Assembly (NCBI GenBank): GCA_003008705.1
Contig: PDUO01000069.1
Coordinates: 1-64,000, forward strand
Reading direction: 5' to 3'
DNA: 64,000 bases
Origin: Pezicula radicicola
Lineage: Eukaryota; Ascomycota; Leotiomycetes; Helotiales; Dermateaceae
A program made the position numbers and the translations under genes. Positions 35,465 to 46,221 of this stretch are shown here, one piece after another. Positions within the stretch are counted from its first letter, which is position 1; each line of letters begins with the position of its first letter. Below the pieces are notes generated by a model. The model was given only the letters and a program-made list of their open reading frames with translations. It ran no database searches and was not told the origin of the DNA.

Positions 35465-38400
35465 TCAACTCTCTGTCCCCCCATAGATAAACGCGTTCCC
35501 GCCCTGTGCTTTGGGACTAGGCACGTCTAGTGCCGGAACAAGAGACGACAAATCGAAACGATACATTGAATCGACTGCAATGCCGGCAGATGACCACGGT
35601 TTACAATGCGTAAATTTGCTTGCTGACGTGGCTAAAGGACTCAGTCCGCCCGTAAATATTGCCATGTCGCTTTTCCTCCCTGGCTCAACAATATGTCTAG
35701 CTCTAAGGGTCGATTGACTAGTCGTAGCGCCCCGTGTGGCTGTCTTTGGAGAGATAAGAACTTCGGTGTCTGTAAAATTCGGCCCGAACCCGTTGTGAAG
35801 TGGTGGATTCTCGGTCTGATTCCCGCCAAGATCTGACTTAATAACTGAAGAATAATCCAGAAGAGAATTTCGTATCCCAAAGCGATTTAAGACGTTCTTA
35901 ACTCGATCGATAGTAACAGCCAGGAGGGATGTAGCAAGCTGCCAAGCTTCGCCTTCAGGAAGCCCTATGAACCCTATTACTTCTTTTGGAAGACATGTAG
36001 CAAAAGCTTCCTTTTGACCATTCTCATCTTGAGGAACAAAAATTTTGATATGGAGATCATCCGCATCAAAGAGAAGAAGTTCAGTGGTCCTCACAGCCTT
36101 TTTATTCTTTCCCCAGCCAAGCTCATAAGTGATGCTTATGTCTGCAGCGCGATAAACCTCGATGGTATTGAAAAGTTGTTCGAGCGAAGCGCCAGTTCTC
36201 GTGGAGAGGTTGAAATGCTCTGCGCAACTAAGGAATGTCAGACATGATTTGTGGCTACCCATAGCAAAACTTACAAGAACAAGGCTCGCGCTCTATATCG
36301 CATTTCTAGTGTTAATTTTGTGTCGCGCGATGACATACTGGAAACGCTTGCAGTCTGCCGGACTGACCCAGACAAGAACTTTTTTTCCAGGCCTAATTTC
36401 AGAAATACCGGTCGAAGCTGCGTAATCTGCTCGGGCTCCAAAGCTAGAAGCGGAACACTATCCTGGAATAGGTTCTGAAGATATAAATCATCTGCTACGA
36501 AGAAGTAATCCATAGGACAGACTAAGAAAGTTCTCGTATATTGACCTCGCTCACTTGACCACAATGTTTCTCTGCATGGCCACAACTTTTCAGTCCATAG
36601 CTGATCAAGATCATCAGTGGACTCTCCCTGGTCTTCGAGCAGTTCTATTACGGCATTAATTGCAGTTTCCACATGCCGGCGTTCCGACTTCTGTGGACCT
36701 TTCAAGAGATTAAGTAAATTCTCAACTTTCTCAACAATTCGGGTTCTAGTCGGACTTGCGCTCGGTCTCAGGCTCCAGACACACAGATCATTCCTGAAAA
36801 AGACTTCGAGAGAAGGATAACAGAGTGCCAGGTTTGTGGGTTGCCAGGAAATGGGGAGATCTCTCTGGACCCAGACACAATCACTTAAGGGCACCCATCG
36901 TGGTGGGTCGTGTACATGATCGTAAACAAGACTTTCAGATTCAAAAACTCGCCTGATACAGCATTAGGTCAATTTGCTTTCGAGATATTACGAGCATCTC
37001 ACCTTATTTCCAAGCCCTGATTGGCCATGTTCCGCTTGATACATTTGTATATATCTTCCACTTGTTCTTTGCTGACTGCTATTATGCTCTGTTGAAGTAA
37101 TCGCAGCTCTTCGATATATGGCGTTGGGCTAGCATTTTTGATTCCTAAAGTCATTCGCAGAAAGCTAACCACAGACGCATCTTCTGGCGTGTAGCTGTGT
37201 ACAACATCTGAATCCGTAGAGACAATATGAGTACCATCCCAGGCGCAATCTGAAGGTTTGCACCAGTGTATCTCATCATCCAGTCCTTTAGTATAGACAA
37301 GTGTGTGCCTTTCAAAGTGGTCTCTTTAATAACATTAGCCAACAAGAGCAATAACAATATAATAATTTTTTTTTGCTCACCGAAGTCTGTTGTCTCGGGT
37401 TGGAGTACCACTAGGGGATTTGGCAGCTTCATTGAAGATGCATGCGTACATTTCCTCAATGGTCTCGCATGTCATGACGTCGAGTCTCTTCAGCAATTGA
37501 AGTTCAATCAACAGATCGGACAGATTTGGCCCCTTGATATTTAAAACTGAATGAAATAGATGACGAAGATTGGAATTACCCGTATAGAATGGTTCAAGGT
37601 TGAATTTAATATTCAATTTAGGCCCACCCCAAACACAGTTGGCCGGAAAGGTACGGACTTGTATTCCATCCTCTGGAATAGGTATCCAGCGATTCTTGGC
37701 AAACGCATCTCTAGACAGAGATTAGACACAATTTGAATCGTTTGGGCTTGAATGCACTTACCTGATTGACTCAAGCTCATTCAAATTAATTTCTGGTGCT
37801 CGTTGGATTTTCGCTCCTATGTACTCACATGCCTCGAACAATTTCGCATCTGACGGTTCGTTGGATCGCAAATCAACAATAACTTGCCAGACTGTGACAT
37901 CTCTGATAATAAGCGTGTTTCTGATAAAGGAGAGCACAGAGTGATCAGTTCCATCCACCGGCTCTTCATACACGGATTTTAAGAGATGCTTTGCCGTGTA
38001 AAGCGTGGGACCGTCCCATGCGCATTGCGGAGGCAAAACCCAGGTATCTCCATGTGAGAGTGGTAGATAGATCAGGGGGGTTGTATTAAAAGACAATCTG
38101 TGTTCAGTTAGTTGATATAGTTTTGAGAAGCCAAATTTGCTACGGATGAACCGACCTAGTTTGGAACTGTTTTTCGTCATCATAACGTATCAGGCGTGCG
38201 ATTTTGCCAAGGAATCTCTTTGCTTCAACTATCTTGCAGCTTGCCTTAAACTGAGACTGTGCACCAAGCCACAGATAAAAATCTAGATTGGCATTGACTT
38301 TGACCCCAAATATAGATAGAAACTTCCATTCATCATACGCTGAGATTACCGGAAGCATTGAGATTGCTCTTGCATTGCATAGTGACGAAATTGCCTTCGT

Positions 38401-39018
38401 CAGCTCGGAACTTTGTATACAGGTATCCTTAAGAGGCATCTTGTGAAACTGTCTTGCACCACCTTGATCTTGGTCGTAACAACGGACCATATGCCCTGCT
38501 ATATCCTCTCGTATCGAATCATTAATATCGCTTAGGTACTGATGCCAAAAATCCTTTAGAATATCACGAACACGATCCGGGTACCACTTTAGGAGGAATT
38601 TGAATTCGGGCGCCAAAACGCCGCTTCTGTTGATACGGAGGATATCCGTCAGTCCGGTTTTTTCCATCAGCCAAGGAATAAATCCGGGTCCGTTCTGATT
38701 CAGTGATGAATCCATCGTGTATTTTTGTGACAGGAATCTCACAGGAAAGGTGGTGTAGTAAAGGATGTCTGGTCCGTTTTTCGATTCCAGGTTATGGATG
38801 TATAAATCGTCGCCTTTTGCAGCGTGGCCTTGCTCGTCGTATAACCAGAGAATTCCAAGGCAGAGTTGGGATTGTATTGATGGAGGTAAACCGTATAGGT
38901 ACACAACGTGAGCTATAGCGTCTTCCATGGGTGGCGCTACGCTTCCTCGGTGTTTTTCTAAAATCGAATTCGCGATGTCCATGAGCGATTGTGAATTGAT
39001 GTTTTCATGGGTCGCCAT
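35465..39018 (-). CDS. Large repeat-containing protein, possibly sacsin/NOV-like
   Basis: A 1096-residue protein from six exons: complement(35465-36227, 36275-36952, 37003-37323, 37381-37710, 37762-38097, 38156-39018); introns 47-58 nt, 3291 nt, in frame throughout. Four related modules recur about every 110 residues from roughly residue 300. Each has a Trp, a Pro and a Cys-x-Trp signature: DTWVLPPQCAWDGP, FPANCVWGGP, IHWCKPSDCAWDGT and PRWVPLSDCVWVQ. Each is followed by a short alpha-helical segment. This pattern resembles the C-terminal half of large fungal proteins with an N-terminal sacsin/NO VEIN-type ATPase module, but no ATPase motif is present here: the N-terminus starts MATHENINSQSLMDIANSIL and leads straight into the repeat region. 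The C-terminal exon is Ser/Thr-rich and probably disordered. Function unknown, family assignment tentative; the gene model is firm. Confidence 0.7.
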
Positions 39019-40349
39019 TGAGTAACCAAAGTGTTTGCAGCCGTCTTGTATGACGAGAATAAATTAAATCGCACTTGTAGCCGGCTAACTTAACGATGGA
39101 CGATGTTTAAAATAAACTAACGCAAAATCGATACTGTGAATGAGAGCCGAATTAAAAATTTCAAGAGGTGAAAGGAATCAGGAAACTTATCGCTCAATGG
39201 AGATCAGTGTCCCTCGAAGCATAGAGGCAGCAGGGGCTGTCAGATACCGTTGCATTGTTTCATCCTGAAACGCTGCGACACCTACATTCTTCATCTCTAC
39301 GGCCGATAATCCTTAAAGAGGCAGGTGTCAACGAGATACATGGAAGGTTCGGTTCATCTGATCTCGATTCTCATATGATTGAAGTATTGGATAAAGGGCT
39401 GAAGAAGGCGGATAAACTACTTTACCAGTAGTAGGGATTTCTTGTTTCACCGAAACTCGAAGGCTGCACGCAACTGTACCCCCGTGTACACATCTTAGCC
39501 GACGATGTCACGGTTCTGGCTGAAGGTCGTGACACTAGGAAACGAGCCGGACATGTGTTTGCTATGAACGGGGATTGATATTGAGGGGATACAGGATTAG
39601 AAGCTTATAAATCAGGGTGACAATGTTGATTGGGGGTATGCTTTCTAGAAGAGGATCCCGCGCTATACTTGATTCAGGTACTCGTCGCGTACCTACCCTC
39701 ACCCTTATGTCATGTGATCAGATCCTGCAGAGAGATCTACCACTTACTCTACGTTTTACGAGGCTGAATTCGTGTATTTTAAGCCAAAGTAGTCTCGATT
39801 GCGATATAAATAAAGAACATACGCTATCTTGTAGTATGTCAAGATTTTTATGGTTTAGGCGCAACTACTTCGAGGTATGGTCTTACAAACAGAAATACTC
39901 GCAATTGTAGTACTCCAAATACTAAAAATAGTTTCTAACATTGGCGTATAGGGAGCGCTTGAGTAAGTGGGAGCCGAATTGGGCCGAGTAAGTTCGCAAA
40001 ATCTTCCACCATGGTATTCACTAGCATTAGCTCCCTTCTTTCTAATTTACTGTCTGATTTAACAGATGCTACAAACAATGCCGCCAATGCCTTTAAGTGC
40101 CAACTCGATGCTTTTATAGCGAACCTATCATGTGTAACAACTATTGATGATTCGAATTCTAGCAATCTAGATGACTACAAAAGAGATGTTCAAAGTAAAC
40201 GTTTCGAATAGTTAGGGCTCGACGAGTACTTCCTCGAAACAATAACCTCAGCAATTAGAGGAAACTCCCTTACAAATAAAATGAATGAAGATGCTATGAA
40301 GGTAGTAGATGCGTCTACTAATCAAAACATAAAAGATCTTTAATACCTA
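39019..40349. other. Intergenic region with a small coding-like relic
   Basis: Upstream of the large minus-strand gene nothing is recognised between 39.02 and 39.95 kb. At 40,011-40,340 (+) a frame starting MVFTSISSLLSNLLSDLTDA continues past one TAG into GLDEYFLETITSAIRGNSL. It looks like a small gene of unknown family broken by one or two stops. Confidence 0.45.
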
Positions 40350-40545
40350 TTAGAATTTTACCTAGATCTAGTAATAATATAGCCACAGCAATGGGAACAA
40401 ATATGGGCTCTGAAATCGAATTATATACGCGTAGTTGGAATGGTGGAAAATAGTGGAATGGCGAGGTAGTAAAATGGTGAAAGGGTGAAATAGTGAAATG
40501 GTGGAATAGTAGAATAGTAGAATGGTGGAATGGTGAAATACACCA
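40350..40545 (-). repeat. Inverted single copy of the 33.8-kb repeat
   Basis: Read on the minus strand, this stretch repeats the TTTCACCATTCTACTATT-type run and one 65-base unit (with ATTCGATTTCAGAGCCCATA) seen as an array at 33767-34190. The run lies directly upstream of the chromodomain gene and overlaps its probable promoter. Confidence 0.7.
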
Positions 40546-40744
40546 CAGGCAAACCACAAGGGCTAACCGAGACGTTACCTGTGGTGGTGCGTCTCCCCGC
40601 GTCTCCCCACATTCTTCTCAAACCAAATCCATTATCCAACAAACAATACGTATATTCCACCTCGACACTCACCACTCATCAGCGCTCTCACTTCTTTATG
40701 CAATACAATCACCCTCGCCTACTCTACTTCGTACTGTATGCACG

Positions 40745-41860
40745 ATGGCGCGCCTCAACTTTTCAAATCACGGCAGCCAGGAAGAGGAGGGGGAAGAGGG
40801 GGAAGAGGAAGAGGAAGTGGACGTTGATGCGGAAATTCAGAACGAAGAGGAGCGAAGAAAGCAACAACTCAAGGAGCGCCCCGATATATACGATCTCATT
40901 GAGTCTCCAGTCAAGTCAGCTTCGGCCCCCCGCTCATTCGGTCGCATTCCTAGAACGATGCCTCGATTACCCACGATGAACACAAGGAGTACCAAAGCCA
41001 TCGTCGTTCCGAATTCCTCTCCCCCGACACAGCTTGCTATGGGAGAGGGAAGTCCACATTCTGCTTTGAATCACCACTCTGGTATCGGGAATACAGGCGA
41101 AGCGACGGGTCATACTGGTGAGGATGAGGTGATGGCAGAAGACTCTACAAGCGAAAATAAAATGGCAGATGAGGAGATGGTAGAATATTCTATTGGTGAA
41201 GATGAGATTGCTGATGAGCAGACGGCTACAGACTCCACGAGCGAGCCTAGAGATCCGAAGCAGGGAGAGAAGTTTATAGTTGAAAAGATTCTTGATTGTA
41301 AGATCAATCTAGCCGTATGTTTGTATTCGTCCCACCTTACCGTCCTTGTCTGCTTTCATACTGATTCCCTGCTTTCGCTAGGCTGAGCTCTATTTGAAGG
41401 TCAAATGGGTTGGTTACAACAAGCCATCTGATAGAACATGGGAACTCGAGCAGATTCTACGGTATGTGTATTGTTTATAGTGCTGTTGCATTCTCGCACT
41501 TATTCAGCTAAGCCTCCTTTTGACCTTTGATTTTTCAGAGTCGCTGATTGAAACTTGGATTTTACTCTTGATAGGGATGATGTCCCGGAAATACTACAGA
41601 CATATTACGACGGCCTTGGTGGTCGGTTCAAAGTCCTGTGGCAGCTGATGTCCAAAGAAACGAAGGGTGTAGGTGCAGCCCCGGCCGCACAGAGCCGCGG
41701 ACGAGGGCGGCTACGTAAGGATCTCAAATCGAGTACAGGAACAGATCGAGGAAAAGGACGGCCACGCAAGGATCTCGGAGCCGGTAGAGGAACAGTCGCA
41801 CAAAGTCGCGGAAGAGGACGGCCACACAAGGATCTCAAATTGAGTACAGGAACAGGTTGA
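40745..41860 (+). CDS. Chromodomain and AT-hook protein
   Basis: Predicted nuclear chromatin protein. Exons 40745-41314, 41382-41461, 41575-41860; 936 nt, 311 residues. An acidic N-terminal region (EEEGEEGEEEEEVDVDAE) and a long Ser/Asp-rich linker precede a chromodomain assembled across the first splice (EKFIVEKILDCKIN, then LYLKVKWVGY and DRTWELEQ). The aromatic cage residues are Trp, Tyr and Trp in the usual places. A tail with DDVPEILQTYYDGLGGRF follows, then three AT-hook-like motifs (GRGRLRK, GKGRPRK, GRGRPHK) in near-tandem repeats. Intron 2 must use the acceptor at 41,574: an earlier AG (41,538) would bring in a TGA. It resembles chromodomain proteins of heterochromatin or retroelement origin. 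Its promoter contains a repeat shared with the 33.8-kb region. Binding to methylated histone H3 is inferred from the family. Confidence 0.8.
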
Positions 41861-42403
41861 GGAAGAGGTCGACCTTGAAAAGGTTGTAGAGCATCTCTAC
41901 AGAGAACCTGTGCTTGCTTCGCTTTGCTATCTGTAGGTGCTGTGCATGCATATGCTTTATTATTTAAAGATAAGCGGTTACGCTTAGACGAACAAAACGG
42001 TTTGCACAGTTTCTAGTTCTCACATCCCTCCCCGAAAAAAAGAAAAATAGTAGGCAGGTTGGGTTCCAGAGTACCCTTTACGCTCTAGTTCACAGCGGCT
42101 CATACCATACCTACTCTGTACAGTTTTCGCAATTCAGGTACAGTATTAATTACATACCCTGCGCCCACGCCTCCATCCACCCCTCTACACCTACACCCAG
42201 TTAATTTATAACTTCTACAACTTCTATAACTTTACCAACTTCACTAATCTCACCACCACCACCACCAAAGGCCTGCTCAATATGCTTAAACAATTAAGCG
42301 AGTTTGTTTTTGAAGTCGTCAAGGAACAGAGGTGTATGCTGTAGAAGGGTATACCAAAGAACCCCGTGTTCTGTAATAGATGAGAAAAGACTAGATGCTA
42401 CGA

Positions 42404-42435
<32 letters not shown>

Positions 42436-43560
42436 TACCAATTCTATCAGACACCCTCTTCTAAGAAAGATTGGAAAACAGCTTCTCCTTTTTGCTCGAT
42501 ATATCTCGCGACAATATATCTTATAAAAGTACTCGCTAAAACTTACCATGGATAACATCAGGTATACGACATTTTGCACACAAGCAGATTGTGTTGATGA
42601 GGGTGTATATGCTACAATCCTAGCCATTGGTTGGGTTGCTGCGCGCATTTCTAGAACCCTTTATGTTAGCCGATAACGTATCCAGATCAGATATAAGGCA
42701 TTCCTACCTGAGAGGTAAAAGACCATTGGGAACCTTATGCTGCTTCCTCTGCGAACTTGCGGAGCATAGATTTAACACCCCTTGGTGGGATCAATCCAAC
42801 ATAAGAATTATAATGTATAATTTCCCGCTTCTTGAGATCTAGTAGCACTAGGCTCTAGTGTCTAGCAGGAGATTTGTGGTGAAGAGGAAGGATGATACGG
42901 GTTTAGGTGGCTAACTTTGGCTTTAGCGGTGCTGGAGGAGAGATTATGTCTGTATTTATTTCAGTGCTCAAAAGTAGATACTCCTTGCACTTGAAGCGTT
43001 GAAACACGAAATCGAAAGCGCTTGAGGAAACACAAGTCTCGGGAAGCACAGTGTAGCCTTGGCGGAAGATAGAGAACCCATTGAATCTTCCCATGCTTCG
43101 TCGAAAATCGTCTTCGTCGTCTGGAAGCATGCTGAGATTAATTTGGGAGTTTAAATTTATAAGACTCAATTCCGACTTAATACTGGTCCGGCCAAGGCAA
43201 TGGGTTTCTCTGGCTTTGTGCCTAGATATGCCTTGTCCTCATGCAAACCAAAGTCCGCTGCTTGAGTCTTGATGCCTTGTTTATCATCGAGCGCCTGTTG
43301 CTGCGCCTAATGTGAACTAAGTGTCTAAGCCTCCGGTTCTAGCTGATCACTTCCTTCGACTTCGAGTCTGTGGCGTACATCTTCTGGTACTACAGCCTAT
43401 ATTTTAGGAAGACGCTAACATCTTGTGGCTACCGTCTACAAAGCGGTAACCCTTTAAGGTCTAATTAGTTTCACCCATCGTGAACGTTATAATCCTCCAT
43501 ACCATTCGGCATACTCCGTGCGGCTGCCAAAACCTTAAAATAATCTTACAAGCGAAAAAT
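41861..43560. other. Gap with a GA microsatellite
   Basis: A (GA)n run occupies about 42,406-42,430. A minus-strand frame of 88 codons (42,903-43,169; RRSMGRFNGFSIFRQGYTVL) looks protein-like but has no recognisable family. No gene is called. The last part is the probable promoter of the HET gene. Confidence 0.45.
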
Positions 43561-46221
43561 ATGTTCAACGACACTTCCCAAAAGAACTATCAACCTGTCG
43601 CTGTGCCAACATTCACTAGCCCCATATCATCGGAGGATTTCCGTCACAAGAGCTCTACCCGTCTTCACATATTTTCGCTTTGGAGGCAGCGAGAGGAGAG
43701 CGAGATGGAGCCGTTTCTCAGTAATGTATGGCAAGACCAATCTTTGAGTCCCTTGACATATCTCCAGATTGTATGCTGTCTCATTGAGGGTGTAATCCTG
43801 GCAGTTATCGTCTACACCTGGGACGAGCTCATATCACCTGGCTATAAGATGATTGCTGTATGGTTGATAGCACTTTTCCTACCAAGTAGCTTCCGACTTG
43901 CCAATGGATTATACATGACGATAGCAACCTCAGCCGCTTCTTTTTTCAGCCAACTCGCCTGTTTCTGGCTGCCAGCACTAGGTTATGCCTCATATATTTC
44001 TATTACCGAATCTCAAGCAGCACTTAGGGATTATCGTGGCAATGCCCTCGACGAGACCCGGATTGACTGGAGAAGATCTAGGCAAACTGCTTTAAAAGTA
44101 AATTCTTTCGTTCTCGCCTACATCATGGTTTCGCAGTGGCCATTGGTGATCATTCATTTTCTATACCAAAGCGCTCGGGAAGCTTTCATCATCCTTGCAG
44201 CAGTCGTTTCCATACCAATCATTTGGCTGCTGTTTCATTTCCAGTGGTTGCCATTCAGGGATCTTTTGGAGATATGTAGATTTTGGACTCAGGATTGCTG
44301 CCGGAAAGTCCAGCGGGACGCCTTTGAAGCGATCGAAAAATGGTGGATTGGCTTCAATGGCCTAGAAAAATACAGATATAAAGCTCTTGAGGAACGCAAA
44401 ATTAGACTATTTTGTATCAGCCGACGAACTCGGTATTCCACTTTACTAAAAGGCGAGATTCTTGACGTTGATCTCGACAACCCTCCTCCGTATGAGGCAA
44501 TCTCATATACGTGGGGTGATATCACGCGAAGAAAGACGTTACTCGTGGATGGATGTCAGTTTGCAGTTAGTGTTGGCTTGCACGAGCTACTCGAGGCTCT
44601 TAGCTCTCCCAAAAAGCAGGTATTGCTATGGGTGGATTATATTTGCATCAATCAGGATGATGAGGAGGACAAGGCCAAACAAATTCCAGTCATGAGAGAT
44701 ATCTATCAGAGAGCTTTCAGAACAGTGGCCTGGCTTGGAGCTCCTTACGATGCTCCGTTGGCCGTTGCAATGCTGCTCGAAGTCCTAGACGTTCTTCAAC
44801 TGCCTGATTACCAACCCATCGCCATAAATGACCGATATTTTTCTCAGAAGGAGAGACCCAGATGGATCGCTTTTGTTAGGCTCTTACAACATCAATATTT
44901 TTCCAGAGTGTGGGTGTGCCAGGAAGTAGCGGTCTCCAGAAGTCTTGAATTTTATTTTGGAGGAAAATATTTCTCCTGGGAAACGTTGATGATGGCACGG
45001 ACCGCATTACAGCATCCTCACGCGAATCCCTTAGTCACTGTAGGTCATGTTGGCTTGGGCAATATTCGATCTCCTCGAAATTCTACCACAATGGGGTTCT
45101 TTCGGTTGTTAATGGCTAAGGGAATTCAGATACCTCTTGGATTCGCACTCTCATTTTCTCAACAGTTTGAATGCAAGATGCCCGAGGATCGAGTATTTGC
45201 TCTTCTTGGCCTTTGTAGTTCGGAGGAGCTCAAATTATCTATTATACAAGACATTGGAAAGCCTCCCCTTGAGGTTTACTCAAATACAACCAAGAGGCTG
45301 CTAACCTCGCGAGAAAATTCCATACACACTCTTCAATACTCTGGGATTGGATATTACTACAAAGAAAGACTGCCAACTTGGTGCGTGGATTGGAGCTCGG
45401 AGCTGACGGGTACCAAAATTACTATTCCATATCTTAATCAGGCCAAAGGCATCGAACATAGCCCGATCAGTGGACTCCAGTACTTAGCAGCAGGAGCATC
45501 CGAACCGCATATTTTAGAAGGCCCTTTACCCGGAACGCTACAAATAGGCGGTGTCAAGGTCGACGTTATCAAGAAAGTCTCGCATGTGATGACGTGGGCG
45601 TTCCTAGAAGCCTCGACAACGCTGAGTGGGGTTCAATATATTGAAATTCTACAGGAATTGTTGATTTTCCTCAGTGAGGCTGCAAAGGTTGCCGAAGAAA
45701 ACCTGCTATCTCGATATAGAAACGGCCAGCTCCTCAAAGATGCTATTTGGCGTACCGTCATTGCGGACAGAAGTGCAGATGAGCGCCCTGCTCCTGCCAT
45801 ATTTGGTCAATACTATGTGCAATGGCTACAGGCGATACGCCTTTTGCTGAACAGAAACCTACAGTCAGGGCAACTAAGTGCTTTAGCTGATTCAGCAAAT
45901 ATGTCGAACTCAACTTACAGGCAAAAGTTTCTAGGGGAGACGATCTATTTTAACGAACGCTTTGTAAAGGCTTCGAGTCTTCGGAGATTCTGTATCACTG
46001 AAGGTGGATTTATGGGCCTTGTTGCTCCCAATTCTGATGTTGGGGATGCAGTTTGTCTAATCTGGGGTATGCAAACACCTTATATTTTGCGTATTGCTCC
46101 AGACCAGGATGTGAATCTCGCTGCTCCATTGTATCAGCTGATTGGGGAATGTTATATGCACGGTATGATGGATGGAGAGATGGTTGATGCTGATAAGGGG
46201 AGTACTTTTACCGTAGTCTAA
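43561..46221 (+). CDS. Membrane-anchored HET-domain protein
   Basis: 886-residue single-exon protein of the heterokaryon-incompatibility (HET) family. The HET domain, from about residue 311, has the three hallmark blocks: PYEAISYTWGD, VLLWVDYICINQDDEEDKA with IPVMRDIYQRA, and RVWVCQEVA with FYFGG. Two hundred or so residues before it hold four or five hydrophobic helices (for example LQIVCCLIEGVILAVIVY, AVWLIALFLPSSF, AFIILAAVVSIPIIWLLF), so the protein is probably membrane-bound with the HET domain on one face. The C-terminus contains GGFMGLVAPNSDVGDAVCLI, a common HET-protein tail. HET proteins trigger programmed cell death on non-self recognition. The first ATG of the frame is at 43,561; sequence before it is open but lacks ATG. 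No stop or frameshift is seen. Confidence 0.92.
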   Translation: MFNDTSQKNYQPVAVPTFTSPISSEDFRHKSSTRLHIFSLWRQREESEMEPFLSNVWQDQSLSPLTYLQIVCCLIEGVILAVIVYTWDELISPGYKMIAVWLIALFLPSSFRLANGLYMTIATSAASFFSQLACFWLPALGYASYISITESQAALRDYRGNALDETRIDWRRSRQTALKVNSFVLAYIMVSQWPLVIIHFLYQSAREAFIILAAVVSIPIIWLLFHFQWLPFRDLLEICRFWTQDCCRKVQRDAFEAIEKWWIGFNGLEKYRYKALEERKIRLFCISRRTRYSTLLKGEILDVDLDNPPPYEAISYTWGDITRRKTLLVDGCQFAVSVGLHELLEALSSPKKQVLLWVDYICINQDDEEDKAKQIPVMRDIYQRAFRTVAWLGAPYDAPLAVAMLLEVLDVLQLPDYQPIAINDRYFSQKERPRWIAFVRLLQHQYFSRVWVCQEVAVSRSLEFYFGGKYFSWETLMMARTALQHPHANPLVTVGHVGLGNIRSPRNSTTMGFFRLLMAKGIQIPLGFALSFSQQFECKMPEDRVFALLGLCSSEELKLSIIQDIGKPPLEVYSNTTKRLLTSRENSIHTLQYSGIGYYYKERLPTWCVDWSSELTGTKITIPYLNQAKGIEHSPISGLQYLAAGASEPHILEGPLPGTLQIGGVKVDVIKKVSHVMTWAFLEASTTLSGVQYIEILQELLIFLSEAAKVAEENLLSRYRNGQLLKDAIWRTVIADRSADERPAPAIFGQYYVQWLQAIRLLLNRNLQSGQLSALADSANMSNSTYRQKFLGETIYFNERFVKASSLRRFCITEGGFMGLVAPNSDVGDAVCLIWGMQTPYILRIAPDQDVNLAAPLYQLIGECYMHGMMDGEMVDADKGSTFTVV

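Noticed and set aside
41549..41551. In-frame TGA in the chromodomain gene
   Set aside because: It is only in frame if the acceptor at 41,538 is used; the acceptor at 41,574 excludes it and continues the family sequence.
42406..42430. GA microsatellite as regulatory element
   Set aside because: Simple sequence repeat without a positioned gene start; no evidence of function.
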